Below, piece by piece: positions 1 through 16,288 of a stretch of DNA of 64,000 nt. The position numbers and the translations under genes are program-made. The stretch is from Ciborinia camelliae (Eukaryota; Ascomycota; Leotiomycetes; Helotiales; Sclerotiniaceae). Within the stretch, counting starts at the first letter, position 1; each line of letters starts with the position of its first letter. Location: assembly GCA_025890175.1 (NCBI GenBank), contig JANPYM010000001.1, forward strand, positions 5,164,909-5,228,908. Direction: 5' to 3'. The notes under the pieces were generated by a model. The model saw nothing but the letters and a program-made list of their open reading frames with translations, had not been told where the DNA came from and made no database searches.

Positions 1-3000
1 CTAATTTTTTAGTTTTTATTAATATATTATTATATAAAAAGTTTATTAATATTTTATTAATTTTATATTATTTTAAATATAATATATTATAATTATAATT
101 TAATATCAAATTTAAATATAATATAAATTTTATTATAATAAAAAATTTTTTTTATATTTTATATTTTTAAAAATATTTATTATAATTATTCTTTTTCTAA
201 ATATTCTACCCTATTTCTCGAATATATATAATATTATAATAATAACATTTATTTTTAATAATATTATAATCTAAATTAATACAATCATTTTTGGTAATAA
301 AATAAGCTTAATAACTTTGATTAACATTATATTTTATAAAATCAATATTATTAATTATTTATAATATATTTATTATTAAGATTATTAAAAACGTTTTTAT
401 AAATATATTATATTTATTAATTTTTAATACAATTTTTTTATTTAAGATTTTTAAATTCGATTTTAAATTATTAATAATATTATTTATATTAATATTATAA
501 AAGCTTAATATTAATATAAATAAGTTTTTTAATCTTTTTTTTTTTTTGTAGTTAAAATATATTAAAATAATATAAAAAGTTTTTAAAGTACAATATATAT
601 TTTTATATATATTAAAATTATTTATAAATAATATAAATAAAAATATTATAATTTTTTGTTTATTATTATTTGTTAATTATTTGATATTTGCTTTTTTATA
701 ATATTTTATTTCGAGATTTTTTTAAGTGGGTATTATAAATTTTAATAATTTTATTATTTTTGTTTGTATATTAATTATTTGTTTAATAAAATATTAATTG
801 TTTAAATTTTCAATATTTTTTTTTTTTTTTTTTTTTAAATTGTAATTTTATTAGACAATAATATCTAATTAATACTAAATTATTATTTAATTAATTTTTA
901 ATATTTTATTTATAAATAAAGACTTTTTAAATATTATCCAAAGATTTTTAATATTAATATTAAGATTTTTTGTTATTATAATTAATTATAATATAATTAC
1001 AATATTGTTTTTAGGGAATTTGTATAAATATTTATTTTTGTATTTATAATTAATAAAAATGATTTGTTTTTTGATCTAGTTTAATATTAATTATATAAAT
1101 TTAATAATATCTCCAAAAAAAATAATATCATTCCTAATATTATATACAAAATTATTAGATGTAAATATAACAAATAATCTTTATACTTTTAATTCCTAAA
1201 ACTTTTTTAAATAATTAATATAATTTGTTATATCAAAATATATTTTGTTTTTTAATTTTATAGTATTTAATATTCGAATAATAAAATCCATTAGATTATA
1301 TTAATAATATTATAATTTTTATAAAATATATATCCGATTTATTTTTCATTCTTTAACTTTTTTATTACTTAATAAATTTATTTGTTTTTTAAAGGTTATA
1401 ATAATAGGTTTTTTTATTAATTTTAATATCAAAAACTTTTTTTGTATGATTTGTTTAAATATATTTAATTAAAAAAATAATGTTAATTATATATCTTTAT
1501 TTTTATTATTCGATCTATTGGTTTATTGTTTTATTTTTTGCTTTATGTTTTAGACTTTTTATAATTATTTATAATTCTTTTGTAATATAAAAGCATATTT
1601 GTATTAAAGTTTGAAAACAAAATGAAATAAGGATAATTTTTTATTATTATTAAGATTATATATAGATTCTGTATTTGTCTTAATTAATAGTGAAGAATTT
1701 GATGGGGGTTTATTTATTTTTTTTATTAATAAATTAATTATTGTATATGTCTTAATAATCTTATTTTTAGATTTCAGTTTTGATTTGTTATTTTTATTAT
1801 AATTTAATAATAAATCAAAATTGTAAATATTATTAAACGTTATTGTTGCATTATTTAATATATTTATCGTATCTTATAAATTATAATTATATATTAATAT
1901 TTATAAAATAATTAAATATATATATATGCTTAATTTATATTATCAAATAGTTTTACAAATTTATTAGTTTTAAATTCTAAATCTTCATTATTCGATAAAT
2001 TCCAATTAAATAAACCTAATTTAATTTTTATATATATAATAATATTATTATTATAATTAATATTTAATAATAATTCGAAATTAAAAATTAATATTTAATA
2101 AAAAAATAAAATTAAAAAAAAATAAAAGGAAAACAACAATAAATTAATAATAACAAAAAAAGGAATAATTGTTTATTAAATAAATAAATAATCAATAATT
2201 TTTTGTTATAACATTTTAATAATTGTAATATATATATATTTATTATTATAATAATTATATAATAATTATATAATATATAATAAAAATTATAAACAATTAT
2301 AAAAAACAGAAATAATTAATCTGATAAACAAAGTTATTATAATAATAATTATATTATATATTAAATATTTTATATTTTTTATATTTATATAAATATAATA
2401 AATTATTATAATTTTAAATTTATAAACTACTCAAAATATTTTATATTTTTATTTTTAATTCTATTTTTCGTTTTATATCAAATAAATATTTTTAAGGATC
2501 AAATATAAAATCTAACTACAAAAATAACAAATGAAAAAAAAAAAATATAATGTTTTATATATCACAAATAAAAAAGATAATCTTTTTAAATAAGCGTAAT
2601 GTTATAATAAATAACTATTAATATAATATAATTGGAAAAAAAACAAAAAATAATAAAAATAAAAAAAACAAGTTATATTATAATAAAGAAATTGTAAAAA
2701 AAAATTATAAAAATATTAATAATATTATAAAATTATTAATTAATTAAAATTGCGTTTTTTTTTTGAATTATATTAATTTGTTTTTGTTTTTGTTTTTTAT
2801 TATTATCAATATTAATAATATTAATTTAAATATTAACAATATTAATTTGATTTAACTTAAACAAATTAATTGTATTGATAATATTTTTTATATCAAATAT
2901 ATTAATGTTTATAATATAATTGATATTACAAAATATATAAAATATTGTTATTATAAATTTATTAATAATTAATAATTTTAATATTAGATTTTTTAATTAA

Positions 3001-6000
3001 AGATTTGAAGTTTTAATTAATTTTTTTTTGTAAAAATATTATTTTTTTTATGGTATTAATATTTTATTATTATTATTATTAATAATATTTAGATTCTTAT
3101 AAATATTTATAATTAACTTAATTATAATATTAAATACTATTTTATTAATATTAATTTATATTTAACGATTTTAAAAAAAATTGGATATAGAATATTCAAA
3201 ATTCTTAATTATAAAAAACTAATTTATTTGATAAATTTGTTTATTAATTTGTTTTTTAATATCTTTATTAAAAATTATATTAAATATTATTAAATAATTA
3301 TAATATAATTATAAATTATAATTTATTAAATTAATAAAATAAAAAATAATAAATATTTTTAATTTTTAAATATTAATAAATTTAAAAACGAAAATATTAC
3401 AATCTACCATATCAAATTCTAATATATAATATATTATTATTATATTTAACAATTTTAATATAATATTTAAAAAAACTTGAAATATAGATAATATATATTA
3501 AATAATAATTTTTTTATTATATAAAATAATTAATTTAATAATTAATTATAAAAAATACCGAATTTTTGGGGTACCCCAATAGATAATAACAAATTATTTA
3601 ATAATATTATTATTTCCAAAAAAATTAAAAAATGAATTTTTTTTTTTTAATATAATTATATAAATTTATTTTATTAACATTTTTAAAAAATAAATTAAAT
3701 TTTTTTAAAACAAAGTATTCTTTGATTTAAAAAAATTCTTAATATAATAAAAGTTTAATTATAATAAAAATAATATTAAATATCTATTATATTTATAATT
3801 CTATATTATATTTTTATTAGGAAGAATAATTATTAATTTATAATTAACTTTTATAAAAAATAATTAATATAATAAAAACTTTTATATATTAAAGTTATAT
3901 ATAATTTAACAAATATAAAACCTAACTATATCCTTAATAATTTTGTATTCTAAAAAATAAGGATTTAAAAAAATATAAATATATTATATTATAATATTCT
4001 TCCAAATTTTAATTAAATATATTTTAGTATATTCTAAATTTTTTTGATTATTAATTATTTAATATTTAATAATTTTAATAATAAATCAAAATATAAATAT
4101 TGAATATTTATTTAATAAAATATAAAAATTAATATTAGGATTAATATATTATTTGTAATAATTATTTACAATCTATAATTTTTTTTTAAACTCAATAAAT
4201 TTTATATATTTAATAAAATCTTTAATCCAATTGAATAATATAATAATTATAATTAATAATTTAAATTTTGTTATAAATTATATTATAATTATATATAATA
4301 TTATATTAACGTTTTTAATAATATATATTTTATTTATTATTAAAAATTTAAATAATCTTATTAAATTATATTTTTAAATAAAATTATTTTGTTTAATTAA
4401 TTTATTTATTTAAATCATTATATATTTGTTAGCTATTTTATATATTTTAAGGCTAAACAAATTATACTAGAATTTCAATATTATTATAAATATAATAATA
4501 ATTATCCGAAAGTTTTTTTTAATATTATTAAAAATAAAATGGTAATAAATTAATTTTTTAATAATTTTTTTGTAATATTCTATTTTTACCTATTATTTAT
4601 TATTATAATAAATAAATATTTAAAAGTTTTTTAATATAATATTAATTTCGAAAATCTATTATTTTATAAATTTTAATAATATTAAAAAAAATTTTAATTT
4701 AACTAATAATAAACGATTTAAAATATTAAAAACAATATATAAATTTTTTTTTGATATATTTGAAAAATAATTGTTATCTGTTATTTTGCCATTTATATTA
4801 ATTTAAATTTGTATTTGGAGATACATATCGATATTTACGGCTTTTTATATATTATACTTTTTTAATGTTTTTTTATAATCTAATAATTATTTAATATAAA
4901 TTTTGAAAATATTATTTCTTTTATTTTAATATTATAATATTAATTAATAATTTATATAAAATTAATATATATAATAATTTATTTAAATCCAAAATTTTAT
5001 AATTTTAATAGTTTTTTTTAATTTAATAATATTAATTAATAAATAAACCCTAATTTTAGAATTTTATAAAATTCTAATAATTTAATGGATTTTTGTAATT
5101 TGCCAATTTTCGAATTGGAAAATTAATTTGATAAATAAAAAACAAAATTTATTTATATCAAAATTAAAAAACCAATAATTTTTTTTATAATTTTATAATT
5201 AATAATTAATATTATTTAAAAATTTTTTTAATATAATATTATTATTAATAACAGTTTTTATTAAAACATAAAATATTATATTTTTATTTTTATAGGATAA
5301 ATATTTCAATTTTAAATTTTAAAACAAATTTTCTAAATTTATTATATTAATATTATTTTCGATATTTTATGGAATATTTATTATTAGTTTTTTTAATGTT
5401 AATTTATTATTAAAATATTTTAAAATAATATAAATAATTAAATATTAATTATAAAAGATTATATAATTAAATAAATTTTAAACATTATAAATTATTTTCA
5501 GCTAGGTAATCTAAATTTCAAATTTCGATATTTTATTAATATTAATATTTTTTAATTTTTTATTGAAATTAATTTATTTTAAAAAAAATATAATAATAAA
5601 AAAAATAAATAATAAATTAAATTTTAATAAAAATATATTAAAAACAAAAACAATATTTTATTAAATTTTTTTTAATATTCAAAATAAATTTTTTAATATA
5701 ATTACAAATAATAAATATAATAAATTAAATATATATTATTTCTAGAATTTATTAAATACAATTATTTTTTTTCTAAAATTATTATTAAATATATTTATAA
5801 ACGAACCAAAAAATAATATTAAAGTTATATTAATTAATTAATTAATACTTTTTTTTTTTTATATATAAATTATAATACAATTAATATTTATAATTATATA
5901 AATAATATATATTTATAATTATATCTTTTTTTTGATAATATTTATTTATTTATTTAAAAATATATTATTTTTAATTATTAAATTAATATAATATAATTAA

Positions 6001-9000
6001 TAAAAATAAAAAATATAATGATTTATTATTTTTTAATTTGATTTATTAAAATAAATATTTAAATATTTAATATTTTTATAATCTTCTTTTTTAATAATAA
6101 TTTATTAAATAATTTTAATATTAAACCCCTTTATTTTAAATATAATTAATATTTAAAGTATAATAATTACTTTATATAGTTTTTTAAATATTAATTAAAA
6201 TTTAAATAAAACTAAAAATTTTATAATAATATTAATATTAGACAAATTAAGGTAATTAATTATTTTTTTTAAATATTAAATTATCTTTAATTCAATAAAA
6301 ATATCAAACAATTTATATAATATATTATTATTATTGAATAATAAGATTTATATTATTATATATAATTTAATATTTGTTAATTTTCTTATTATTAATTTTA
6401 TATTTATAAATAATATTATAATTAAAAAATATTAAGATTTATATTAAATTAATATAAATAAATTATAAATTAATAAATAATAAATATATATATTATAAAA
6501 TAAAGATTATATATATTTATAAAAAATAATAAAATGTTATTAATTTATTAAATAAAGCTAATTATTAATATATATAAAAATTTAAAAATATTATAAAAAA
6601 AATTGTTAAATAATAAAAATTAAATATATAATTAAATAATTATATTTTTTTTTTATTAAATGTAGTTTTTATAATAAAATATAAAAATATAAATAATTAT
6701 TATATTATTATTAAAAAAAAAAAAAATAGATTATAATAAACAATAACAATTACAAAAAATAAAATTAATCTTAATATTATATTAAAAAATAAATATATAT
6801 TGAATAAATATTATTGTTATTATTATTTTTATTATTTTGAAAATAAAAACTTTTTAATTTTTTTAAATATTTATAATTTTGCTTATATAAACCATATTGT
6901 TTTATATATTAAAATAATATTTTTAATCTTTTTTTTTAAACTTTAATTTATTTATAATAATAAAATTTCATTTTATTTATATAGACTATATATATTTTAT
7001 ATATTATTTAGATATTTAATTAATATATTAATTATAAATTAATTAATCTACCCAAATTTATACAATATCTAAAACTATATTAACTATTATTATTAATAAT
7101 ATATATTTATAATAATCTTATTTATATAGTTTATTATAGGGTATAATATCCAATTAATAAATCAAATAGTATAAACCATAAATATATTTATTAAGTTTTT
7201 CTATATTTTATTTTATTTATTAATAATTATATAAAGTTATTGATATTTTTGTTTTAATATTAATATAACAGATTTTTCTAGCTTTTCTAATATATTAAGT
7301 ATACAAATTAATATACAAAATTTTTAGACTAATTTGGCAATTATTATATTACAATTTTTAAAATTTTAAGAAATAAAATTATTAAAGATTATTTTGTTTA
7401 AATGTTTATATTCTATTGTCCTTTTAACAAGCCTTAAATTAAAATAAAATGTAATTACAAAATTTGATAACAATATAAATTCTTTATATAGTAAAATTAA
7501 CAATAATAAAAAAAAAAAAAATATTAATATTATATTTAATTTGAATAATAAAAATACAAAAAATAATTAAAGTAACCCTCCACCTAAATATATAAAACAA
7601 ATAAAGTAAAATATTTTATTTATATTATTATATATTATATACTAAATCAAATTAATATAAATTAATAATAAAAATAAAAATATATTAAAAAGTTTTAAAA
7701 TATCCATCAAATCTAATAATTTATTTTAAATCTTTAAAATTTTAAAAACAAAAAAGAAAGTTAATAAAAAAAAAAATAATATTAATAATATAAATTTAAA
7801 AATAATAAAGTCAATTTACAGATTATAATTTAATAAAAAAATAATATTTTAAAATATTAATATTTTAAATAAATAATTTAATAAAATTGTAAATATAAAA
7901 AAAAATAAAATTTTAATAAATAAAATATTAAAAAAAAATTATTAATTCTAAAAGATTAAAAAGATATATTATATTATTTATATATTAGAAGATAAAGATT
8001 AAAAAATTAATGATTAAATTATTATAAAATATATAAAAATAAAATTTAATATAATAAATAAGCTAAAATTATATAATTATTAATAATATATAATTAAGCT
8101 TAATTATAAAAAAAATTATAAATTAGTGTAATATATTTTTCTAAATTTAATAATAATAAATATAATATTTAAAAGTATATAAATAAAAATATTAAAAAAT
8201 TTTAAAAATTAAAAATTAATAATAATAAAAGTTATATAAAAGTTTGTTTTTAAATAAATAAAAAATTAGTTAAATAAAATCTGTAAATTCAATATATTCA
8301 AAAAATTAATATAAATATTTAAAAAAAATTATAAAAAACATTAATTTTCAATAATTTTTTGATTTTTTAATTTAATAATAAAATAGAATAAAATATTTTT
8401 AATAAAAAAACAATTTTTTAAATATATTTTAATTTATTATTTATTTTTGTATTTTGGATTAAATTAATTTAGAATAAATATTACAATTAAAATTTTAATA
8501 ATAATAAGATTAATTCAACTTTTTAATCAAATTTGTAATTAATAATTTTTAAAATATATTTAAATATATTTTTTAAATATTTATAATGGTTTATATAAAA
8601 AAATATAATTTTGTAAGTTTAATATTATTAATTTTTTAATATATAATATATTATTATTTAATAAACAAAAATTATAAATATTAATTAATTTTAATAATAA
8701 TTTTAATAATATTAATATTAATAATAAAAACTTTTTTAATTAAAATATTATTATATACCAAATATTATTATTTATTATATTATTAGTTACAAATAATATT
8801 ATAATTATATTATTATATTGAAATATTATTTATTAAAGTTTTAATATCTTTATATTTATTTTATAATTAATTAATTTTTTAATATAAAACTAATTTAAAT
8901 AATATATTTTGTAATTAAAAGTTAATATTGTAAAACAAACTAAATAACAATAAAAATAATAATAAAAATAATAATAAAAAAAAAAGTGTAATATTTTGTT

Positions 9001-12000
9001 TTATTATATTTATTTTATTTTGTATATATTTCAATTATAATATAAATAATATATTTATTTATTTTAATATTAATATATATATACCAAATAATCATTATAT
9101 ATTAATTATTTAATCCCTATACTAATTATCTAGCCCCCACAATATTTCTATATTTATAATTCCTTACTTTTACTTATTACCAAGCCCATTTTTTTTATTA
9201 TTTTACAAACTAATTAAAACTATTCCGCTTTATCTAACATTAATAATAAATAAACAATATATATTTTATTATTATATTTTATTATAATTAATAATTAATT
9301 AATTTTTTAAATTTCTTTTTTATTTAATTATAATATATAATTATTTTATTTAATAATTTCTTTTATATAAATATATTAATAAATATATTAAAATTATATA
9401 ATTTATAAAGAATAAGATTATAAATAATAAATAAATTAAAAAATTTATAATATAATTTAAAATCAATATTAATATCTATAAATTATTAATAATTTAAAAA
9501 TCTTTTTTTAAATATTAATTAATTTATATATAATATTATATTTCCCAAAAAATATATATATTCATTTTTTATTCTATATAATTATTATTAATAAATTTAT
9601 TAATAATTATAAAATTGTAATAGTCTATATTAATTTATATTAATCTAATTGTTTAATAAATTATTATATAATTATAAACTATTTATTTTGTTTGCTTCTT
9701 TTTTTTTATATATTTTTCGAAATATTTATTAATATTTTTTTTAATATTTAATATTAAATATTATTTATATTATATATATAATAAAAATATATATTTATAC
9801 TTTAAATTATATAATCAAATAAAAAAAACATTAAAAAAAAATTATTAATAATCCGGACCTTAATAAAAAAAAATATATTATTTGGATTAATAAATAATTT
9901 AAATATTATTTAATAATAAAAAAAAACATTATAAAAAACTAAATTAATTAAATTAAAAAAAAAATATTCAAATTTTTTAAATTAAATTGAAAACAAAAAA
10001 ATAAAAAAAAAAAAAAAAGCAAAAAGCTTAAATATCAACTAACAAATAAATTTATTATCCAAAAAATTATATATTTTATAAAATTAAATTTATTTATTAA
10101 TATTAATATTATTTTAAATATTATAAAAAAATATATTATTAATATTTTTTCCAAAAACAATTTTAAAAATTCTTATAAATAATTTTAAGATTTCAAAAAA
10201 AAATATAAAATAAAAAAAATTATTTTTAGGAATATCTCTAAAAAAATTAAAAAAAAAAATAATTTTTATAATAAATTTTAATATTAAATCAATTTTAATA
10301 ATTAAATATATATTAAATATTAATTTATTTTAAACAAAATATAAAATATAAATTATTGATTTTTTAAATTTATAATATTTATTAATAAAATCCTTATTAA
10401 AAATAATAAACTATTTAATATTTTACAAAAAAAAGATTTTAAAATATATCAAAAATCAAATTCTAAAAATAAAATTAATAAATATATAATTATATTATAT
10501 ATATATACAAATAAAGAAAATTAAATTAAAACTTTTATTATTTTTTAAAAACCTTTTAATAAAATAATATATACAAAAATTGAAAAGAAAAAAATTAATT
10601 ATCCTAATAATATTTATTTTATCTTCAATAATATTAAATATACTATTAAAAAAATAATTATAAAATAAATAATTAAAGTTTTTATATATCGAAAATATTT
10701 TAAAGATATAAATTTTAATAAATTAATTCTTATAACAATAAATAGTTTTTTTGTTTATTTTAATTATAACAATATTTTTACAAAAACAATAAATAAACAA
10801 AAATTTATTTGTTTTGTTATTTCTAAATATTTTATTAAATATTTATAACCTTATAATTTAAAATTGATTTTTTTTTTATATTAATATAATAAAAAATACA
10901 AATTATATTAATATATTAATAATTTCAAAAATTATTATAATAATAATTTTATTATTAACAAATAATAATAAAATATTATTATTAATTTATTAATTATTAT
11001 AAAAAAAGTTTATTTTTAGATTATAAATTATATTCGAAAATATTTTAAATTTATTAGAATTTGTCTCGATTTTAAAAAATTCAAAAACAATTTATTAAAT
11101 ATTTATAATATTTTTTTAAATTATTATTTTTAGATTAATTATTAATAAAATATCGGTTTTTTTTTATTTATTAAAATTAATATTATTATATAAAATTTGT
11201 TTTTCAAAAATTTTGAAATCTAATTTTTTGAAAAAAAAATAATTTTTTTTTATAAATTATATTAAATTAAGGGTAAGTTAATTATTATATTTTTTATTTA
11301 TAATAATTAAAATAAAAAAAAATATTATTAAACTTTTTTTAAATTTTTTAATAATTAAAATAATATTTAAAAAAAACAAAAAAAAAAAGAAAAAGAAAAA
11401 GGAGGGGGACAAAAAGAAAAAAAAGGGTAAGAAGGGTAAGAAGGAGGTTAAAAAATATATTTTTAGTAAATTTATAAAAAAAAAAAAGGTTAATTAAAAT
11501 AATTAAAAATTAATAAATTAAAATAAAAATAATTTATATTTAATATTATTATTAAATTAAAAAAAAATAAAAATTAGTTTAATAAGAATAATATAATAAA
11601 AAGAAATAAATTTTTAAAAATATATATAAATATTATTAATAATAATAATATTTAATTAATATTAAAATTATATAAAGATTAAAAAAAATATTTATTATTA
11701 TAATATAGTATTAATAATATTAATAGTATTAATATTAATATTATTATTAATAATATTTTGAAATAACTTAAAAAAGATTAAAATAAATTTAAAAAATATA
11801 AATTATTTTATATTATTTTAAATTAGTTTTAAAAAAGATTTAAAATAATAAATCAAAAAAAAGAATTTAAAAAAGATTTTAGATAAATTAAGTTTTATTA
11901 AATAATTTTTATATTATTTGAAAATAATTTATAAATAATTTTAAATCAATCTTAAGAAATCAATATATCTTGAAATATTTTAGACTATTTTAAGATATTT

Positions 12001-13838
12001 TAAATTATCTTAAAATATTTTAAAATATTTTGAGAATATATTTAAACTATTTGTAAATAATGTTTAAATAATCTAAAGCCTTAAAAAATCTTAAAATATT
12101 TCTAAACCATTTAGAAATAGGTTAAAGATAATTTTAAATGATTATAATTACGCCTCTAAGTAGTAATAATAAAGTATTAATTTTTAATTAAAAAGATTAA
12201 TTGTATTTTAAAAAGATTATAATGAATTCAGCGAAGCTTAATAAATATATAAATAGTTGTATATTTGTTAAAATACTTTCTTATCCGTTTTACAAAATAG
12301 GATTTATAAATTCTTTATTTTTTTGTTTTAATCCTATTATTGAACTTAAAACCAATTATATATTTTTTAAATCAATTTAATTAATCATAATTCAAATATT
12401 CAAAATATTTGTAAACAAGTTTTGCAAATATTTTATTCAAATTTGTATCTTTATTATATATAATTAAAATAAATTATTGAAGAATATATAAGTCTTTTGA
12501 TTTTTTAGCAACAAAATATAATTAACCGAATTTCTAATATAATACAAAATCGTTTTCAAATATAATTTTATAATTAAAATCTATAAGTAAACTAACAAAA
12601 ATAAATTGAATAAAACTAAATTTAAATATAAATTATACATCGAATAATATTATTATTTTAATTTTAGTTTTCCCAAAAATAATATTTTTAATAAAAAAGT
12701 TGTTAGTAATTTTTATATTTTTAAAGATTAATTAATATTAAATATATTTTAAATTATTAATTTGTTTAATAAAATATTAAAAAATATTAAAATCAAATAT
12801 TTATTCAATTAAATCAATTATATATATAATTAAATCAAAATAAATAATATTATTATATTAATCATTAACAAAATTAACTTTAATATTTTTATTTTTATTT
12901 TTGTTTTTTTTATTAATAAAATTTTTTTTATTATTTTTAATATTTTTTTAAACCTTTATTAAAATATAATAATCTTTTTAATAATATTTTATTTTCAAAT
13001 AAAAGCAATATTGATTTTTAACAATTTTATTAATATTATTTCCAAAATTATTATTATTCCTGCTTCAACCGCTTTATTTAAAATTATTACAATTATTATA
13101 ACCCCAGAATCTATTATATTATTCTTCTTTACTATATCCATACTATAATCCTTAATCGTTAACAATATTCGCTATTACCATTGTAACTGATTTTTTTATT
13201 ATTATAAAAATAATTATAATATTTTAAAAAAAAAATTGAAATTAAAAACAAATATTTTAGCTTATTATTATTTAAATAACTTAAAAATTTTAATTAAAAA
13301 TTATTAAAAAAAATTTTTATTATTGATTATTTAAATATTAAAAAAAATTTATTATTAAAAATAATAAAATTATTTGAAAAATTAATAAAATAATTAAATT
13401 TTAAAATCAAATTTAATATAATAAAATTGTTTTTTAATTTTTATAATAAATTATAAATATATTAAATTATCGTTTTTTTTAATATTTTTTATATATTAAT
13501 AATATTAAAATCTCAAATAAAAAATATTAATATTAAACAATATATATTATTAATATTAAAATTTAAAATTAATAAAATATAACTATAACGTTTTTTGTAA
13601 TTATTAAACAAATTCTTATTATCCAAAATATCTAATTTCTTTTTAATGCTTTTTATAATATTAATAATTTTAATAGAAATTAATACCAAAAAAATCGAAT
13701 CTTTGAATTTACTTTAATTATCATTTTTGAATATAATTTTTTTTTTTTATTTTATAATAATAAAAAAAAAATCAAAAAAGGTTATATTTATATTTAATAT
13801 AATTATTAATAAAATACAATTATATAGACCTTATAATT
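1..13838. other. Extremely AT-rich, gene-free block (RIP-like heterochromatin)
   Basis: Nearly all of this stretch is A and T, with runs of A, T and TA steps and very few G or C. No reading frame of credible length or composition is present on either strand. Small pockets with more G+C survive, for example near 9,110-9,240, 12,150-12,300 and 13,060-13,200, but none translates into a recognisable protein. In filamentous ascomycetes such blocks are usually old transposons converted to AT by repeat-induced point mutation (known for the group). They can form pericentromeric, centromeric or subtelomeric heterochromatin. No telomere repeat array is visible. Which kind of block this is cannot be decided from the window. 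Confidence 0.85.
11371..11450. repeat. Polypurine tract with GGAGGGGG core and GGGTAAGAA repeats
   Basis: A strongly strand-asymmetric purine tract sits inside the AT-rich block: runs of A with single G, then a GGAGGGGG core, then three GGGTAA/GGAGGTTA-like steps. It is one of the few G-rich spots in the first 13 kb. It is non-coding by eye. The asymmetry would allow triplex-type structure, which is inference. Confidence 0.6.
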
Positions 13839-14009
13839 TATTAAATATATAATATATATATATTATATATAAACTAAAATTATATATAGAAATTATAAAA
13901 TAGATAAAGGATATTATATAATAGAGAAAGCTAAACTACTTTAGATAATGGGGTAGACCTCGGTCATCCATATTATAGTGAATATGGTATAGTGATATAA
14001 TCTTCAACA
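13839..14009 (+). mobile_element. Decayed LTR-like repeat, copy A
   Basis: This segment matches 16,289-16,472 over its whole length. Shared blocks are the TATATATATTATATATAAACTAAA stretch, the GAGAAAGCTA-type block, GGGGTAGACCTCGGT and the TATAGTGATATAAT end. The two copies differ mainly by C/T and G/A exchanges, as expected from RIP. The end (ATCTTCAACA) and the start of copy B (TTGAACAT) look like the ...CA and TG... ends of a retrotransposon LTR. Both copies point the same way. No reverse transcriptase or other pol domain is readable nearby, so this may be a solo LTR or part of a wrecked element. Confidence 0.6.
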
Positions 14010-16288
14010 AAATTATTGTTATTAAATATATAATTTAATATTCTTTTGGATGTAAATTATAATTCAAAGGCAGGATAATTTTTTATTTTTAGGATTAAAA
14101 GAATTCCAGAAGTTGATTGATGTGTAATAATCAAATCCTAAATAATTTTGGATTTAATTATTATTTTTTGTTTAAAATTTCTGAATACAAATAATATTAA
14201 TTAGAATTATATAAAATAATTTAAAAAATATAATATATATAAATATATTTTTATTTATATTAGCCCAACCAATTTAAATATTTTATTAATAAACCTTATT
14301 ATAACAATATTAATTATTATTTCTCTTATAATATTTTATTATTAAAAAAAAAGATTAAATTAATCAATAATAAACTTATTTTTATTAATGTTTTTTATAA
14401 AAACCTTATTAATTAAAATTTTGCTTTTTTAAAAAAAAATATTAATATTAAAATCCCTAAACTTTTTTTTGTAAAAATTTTGAATATTAAATTTAATAAA
14501 TTTAAAAATAAATAATAAAATAAAAATTTTAATTATATTAACTTTAACTATAACTAAATTCAATTTTATTTCTTTATATTTAATCACCACCTTATCTTTA
14601 TAATTACATTTAAAAAATAAAGAAATAATTATTTAAAAAATTAATATATTTAACAAAATAATTTTTTTAACAAATTTTAATAAATTAATTATTTTATATA
14701 ATACTTTACCTTATTTATATATAATATCAAATTTTTTATAAATTAATTTAATATATCTATCATCCTTTTTTTTAAATATAATAATATAATTAAAATAATT
14801 TATAATAAATAATTTATAACAATTAATATATCATAAATTATAAATATAATTAACTTTAAAAAAATCATTATATTAATCTATTCTAACATTATATCGATTA
14901 TAATAAATATACCTAATATATTAAAAAAAGTTATAATAACTTTAACAACCAAAATTATAACAAAATATTACCAATTTTTTAATAATAACTTTAATTTTAT
15001 TTTTTACATTAAAAAACTAAAAAAAACAAATAAACTTAAAAAAAAAAACAATTCAAATTATTTTTTTAATTATAATATTAGTTTTATATTAAAAAGATTT
15101 ATAATTTATAAATTTGAAATTTATTTATACCAAAATTTTTTTATATACAAAAATTGTTTTAATTAAAATATATTCTCCCCCAATATTTATAAATTCCATA
15201 AAAATATTAATAATAATATAATTATACCATAATTTAGATTTATTAAAAAAAAATATATTAAAAATATATTTAATAATCTTAACATTTTTTTGTTTAAAAA
15301 ATAAATTATATATTATAATATTAACTAAATTTATAGCCCAATTTATAATAATAAAAATAATTATAAAAATTGAAAAAACAATAATACTTTTAATTAATTA
15401 TACAAACTTTTATTATAAAATATAAGATTTGAATTGATTTAAAAAAAATCTACTAATCATATTTTATTAATAATCTATAATCAAAAATGTTATAATCAAA
15501 AATAATATTATTAATCTTTAAAACTTCAAAAAAGAATTTATTAAATACAATATTATCAAATTTAAACAAATTTGCTATTTTCGATATATAACTATCTTTT
15601 GAATTAATAATCTTTTTAACTTTATTAATATCAATAATAAACATTATTTTCATAATATTAATAAAAATTACTATAAAAATAAAACTTCGAAATTAAATTA
15701 AAATAAAAACTAAGTTTTTAATTTTTATAAAAAAAAAAATAATTAAAAAAAAAAAATATTTCTAAAATAAATTAAATATATATTTATATTTATTAAAATC
15801 TTTAAAATATAATACAACAAAAATATTAATTATTTATATAAAAACTAATATAATATTATATTGTTTTTTAATATCACAATTTATTTCAATTATATATTTT
15901 TGTAAAACAATAATAATAATAAAAATATTAAAATCAGCCATATTATCATCTAATATAATACAAAAAAGAAAAAGATTATTTTAATTCTCTTTTCGTTTTT
16001 TTATAATATAAAAATTATTTATTAATAATTAAGGTTTTTCAAATTCTATAAATATATTATTTAAAAAGTTAAAAGATCAATCTAAAATAATTTTTAATTT
16101 ATTTAATATTATAATTCAAAAAATAATGGATTAAAATAAATTAAAAAATATAAAGATTATTTTTATAATTGTTTTGAGTTAAAAGTAAAAAGATACCATT
16201 AATTCGATATTTTGTAAATCGTTCTTATGATAAAATATTAAAATTAATATTTATATTATTTGAATATTAAAATCAAAATATTTATATT
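14010..16288. other. AT-rich interval between the two LTR-like repeats
   Basis: About 2.3 kb of AT-rich DNA lies between the two same-orientation repeats. It is the right place for the inner part of a short or deleted retroelement. No open frame longer than about 66 codons occurs, and the one at 15,453-15,653 (minus) is low-complexity and not credible. A slightly GC-richer patch lies at 14,060-14,150. Confidence 0.5.
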
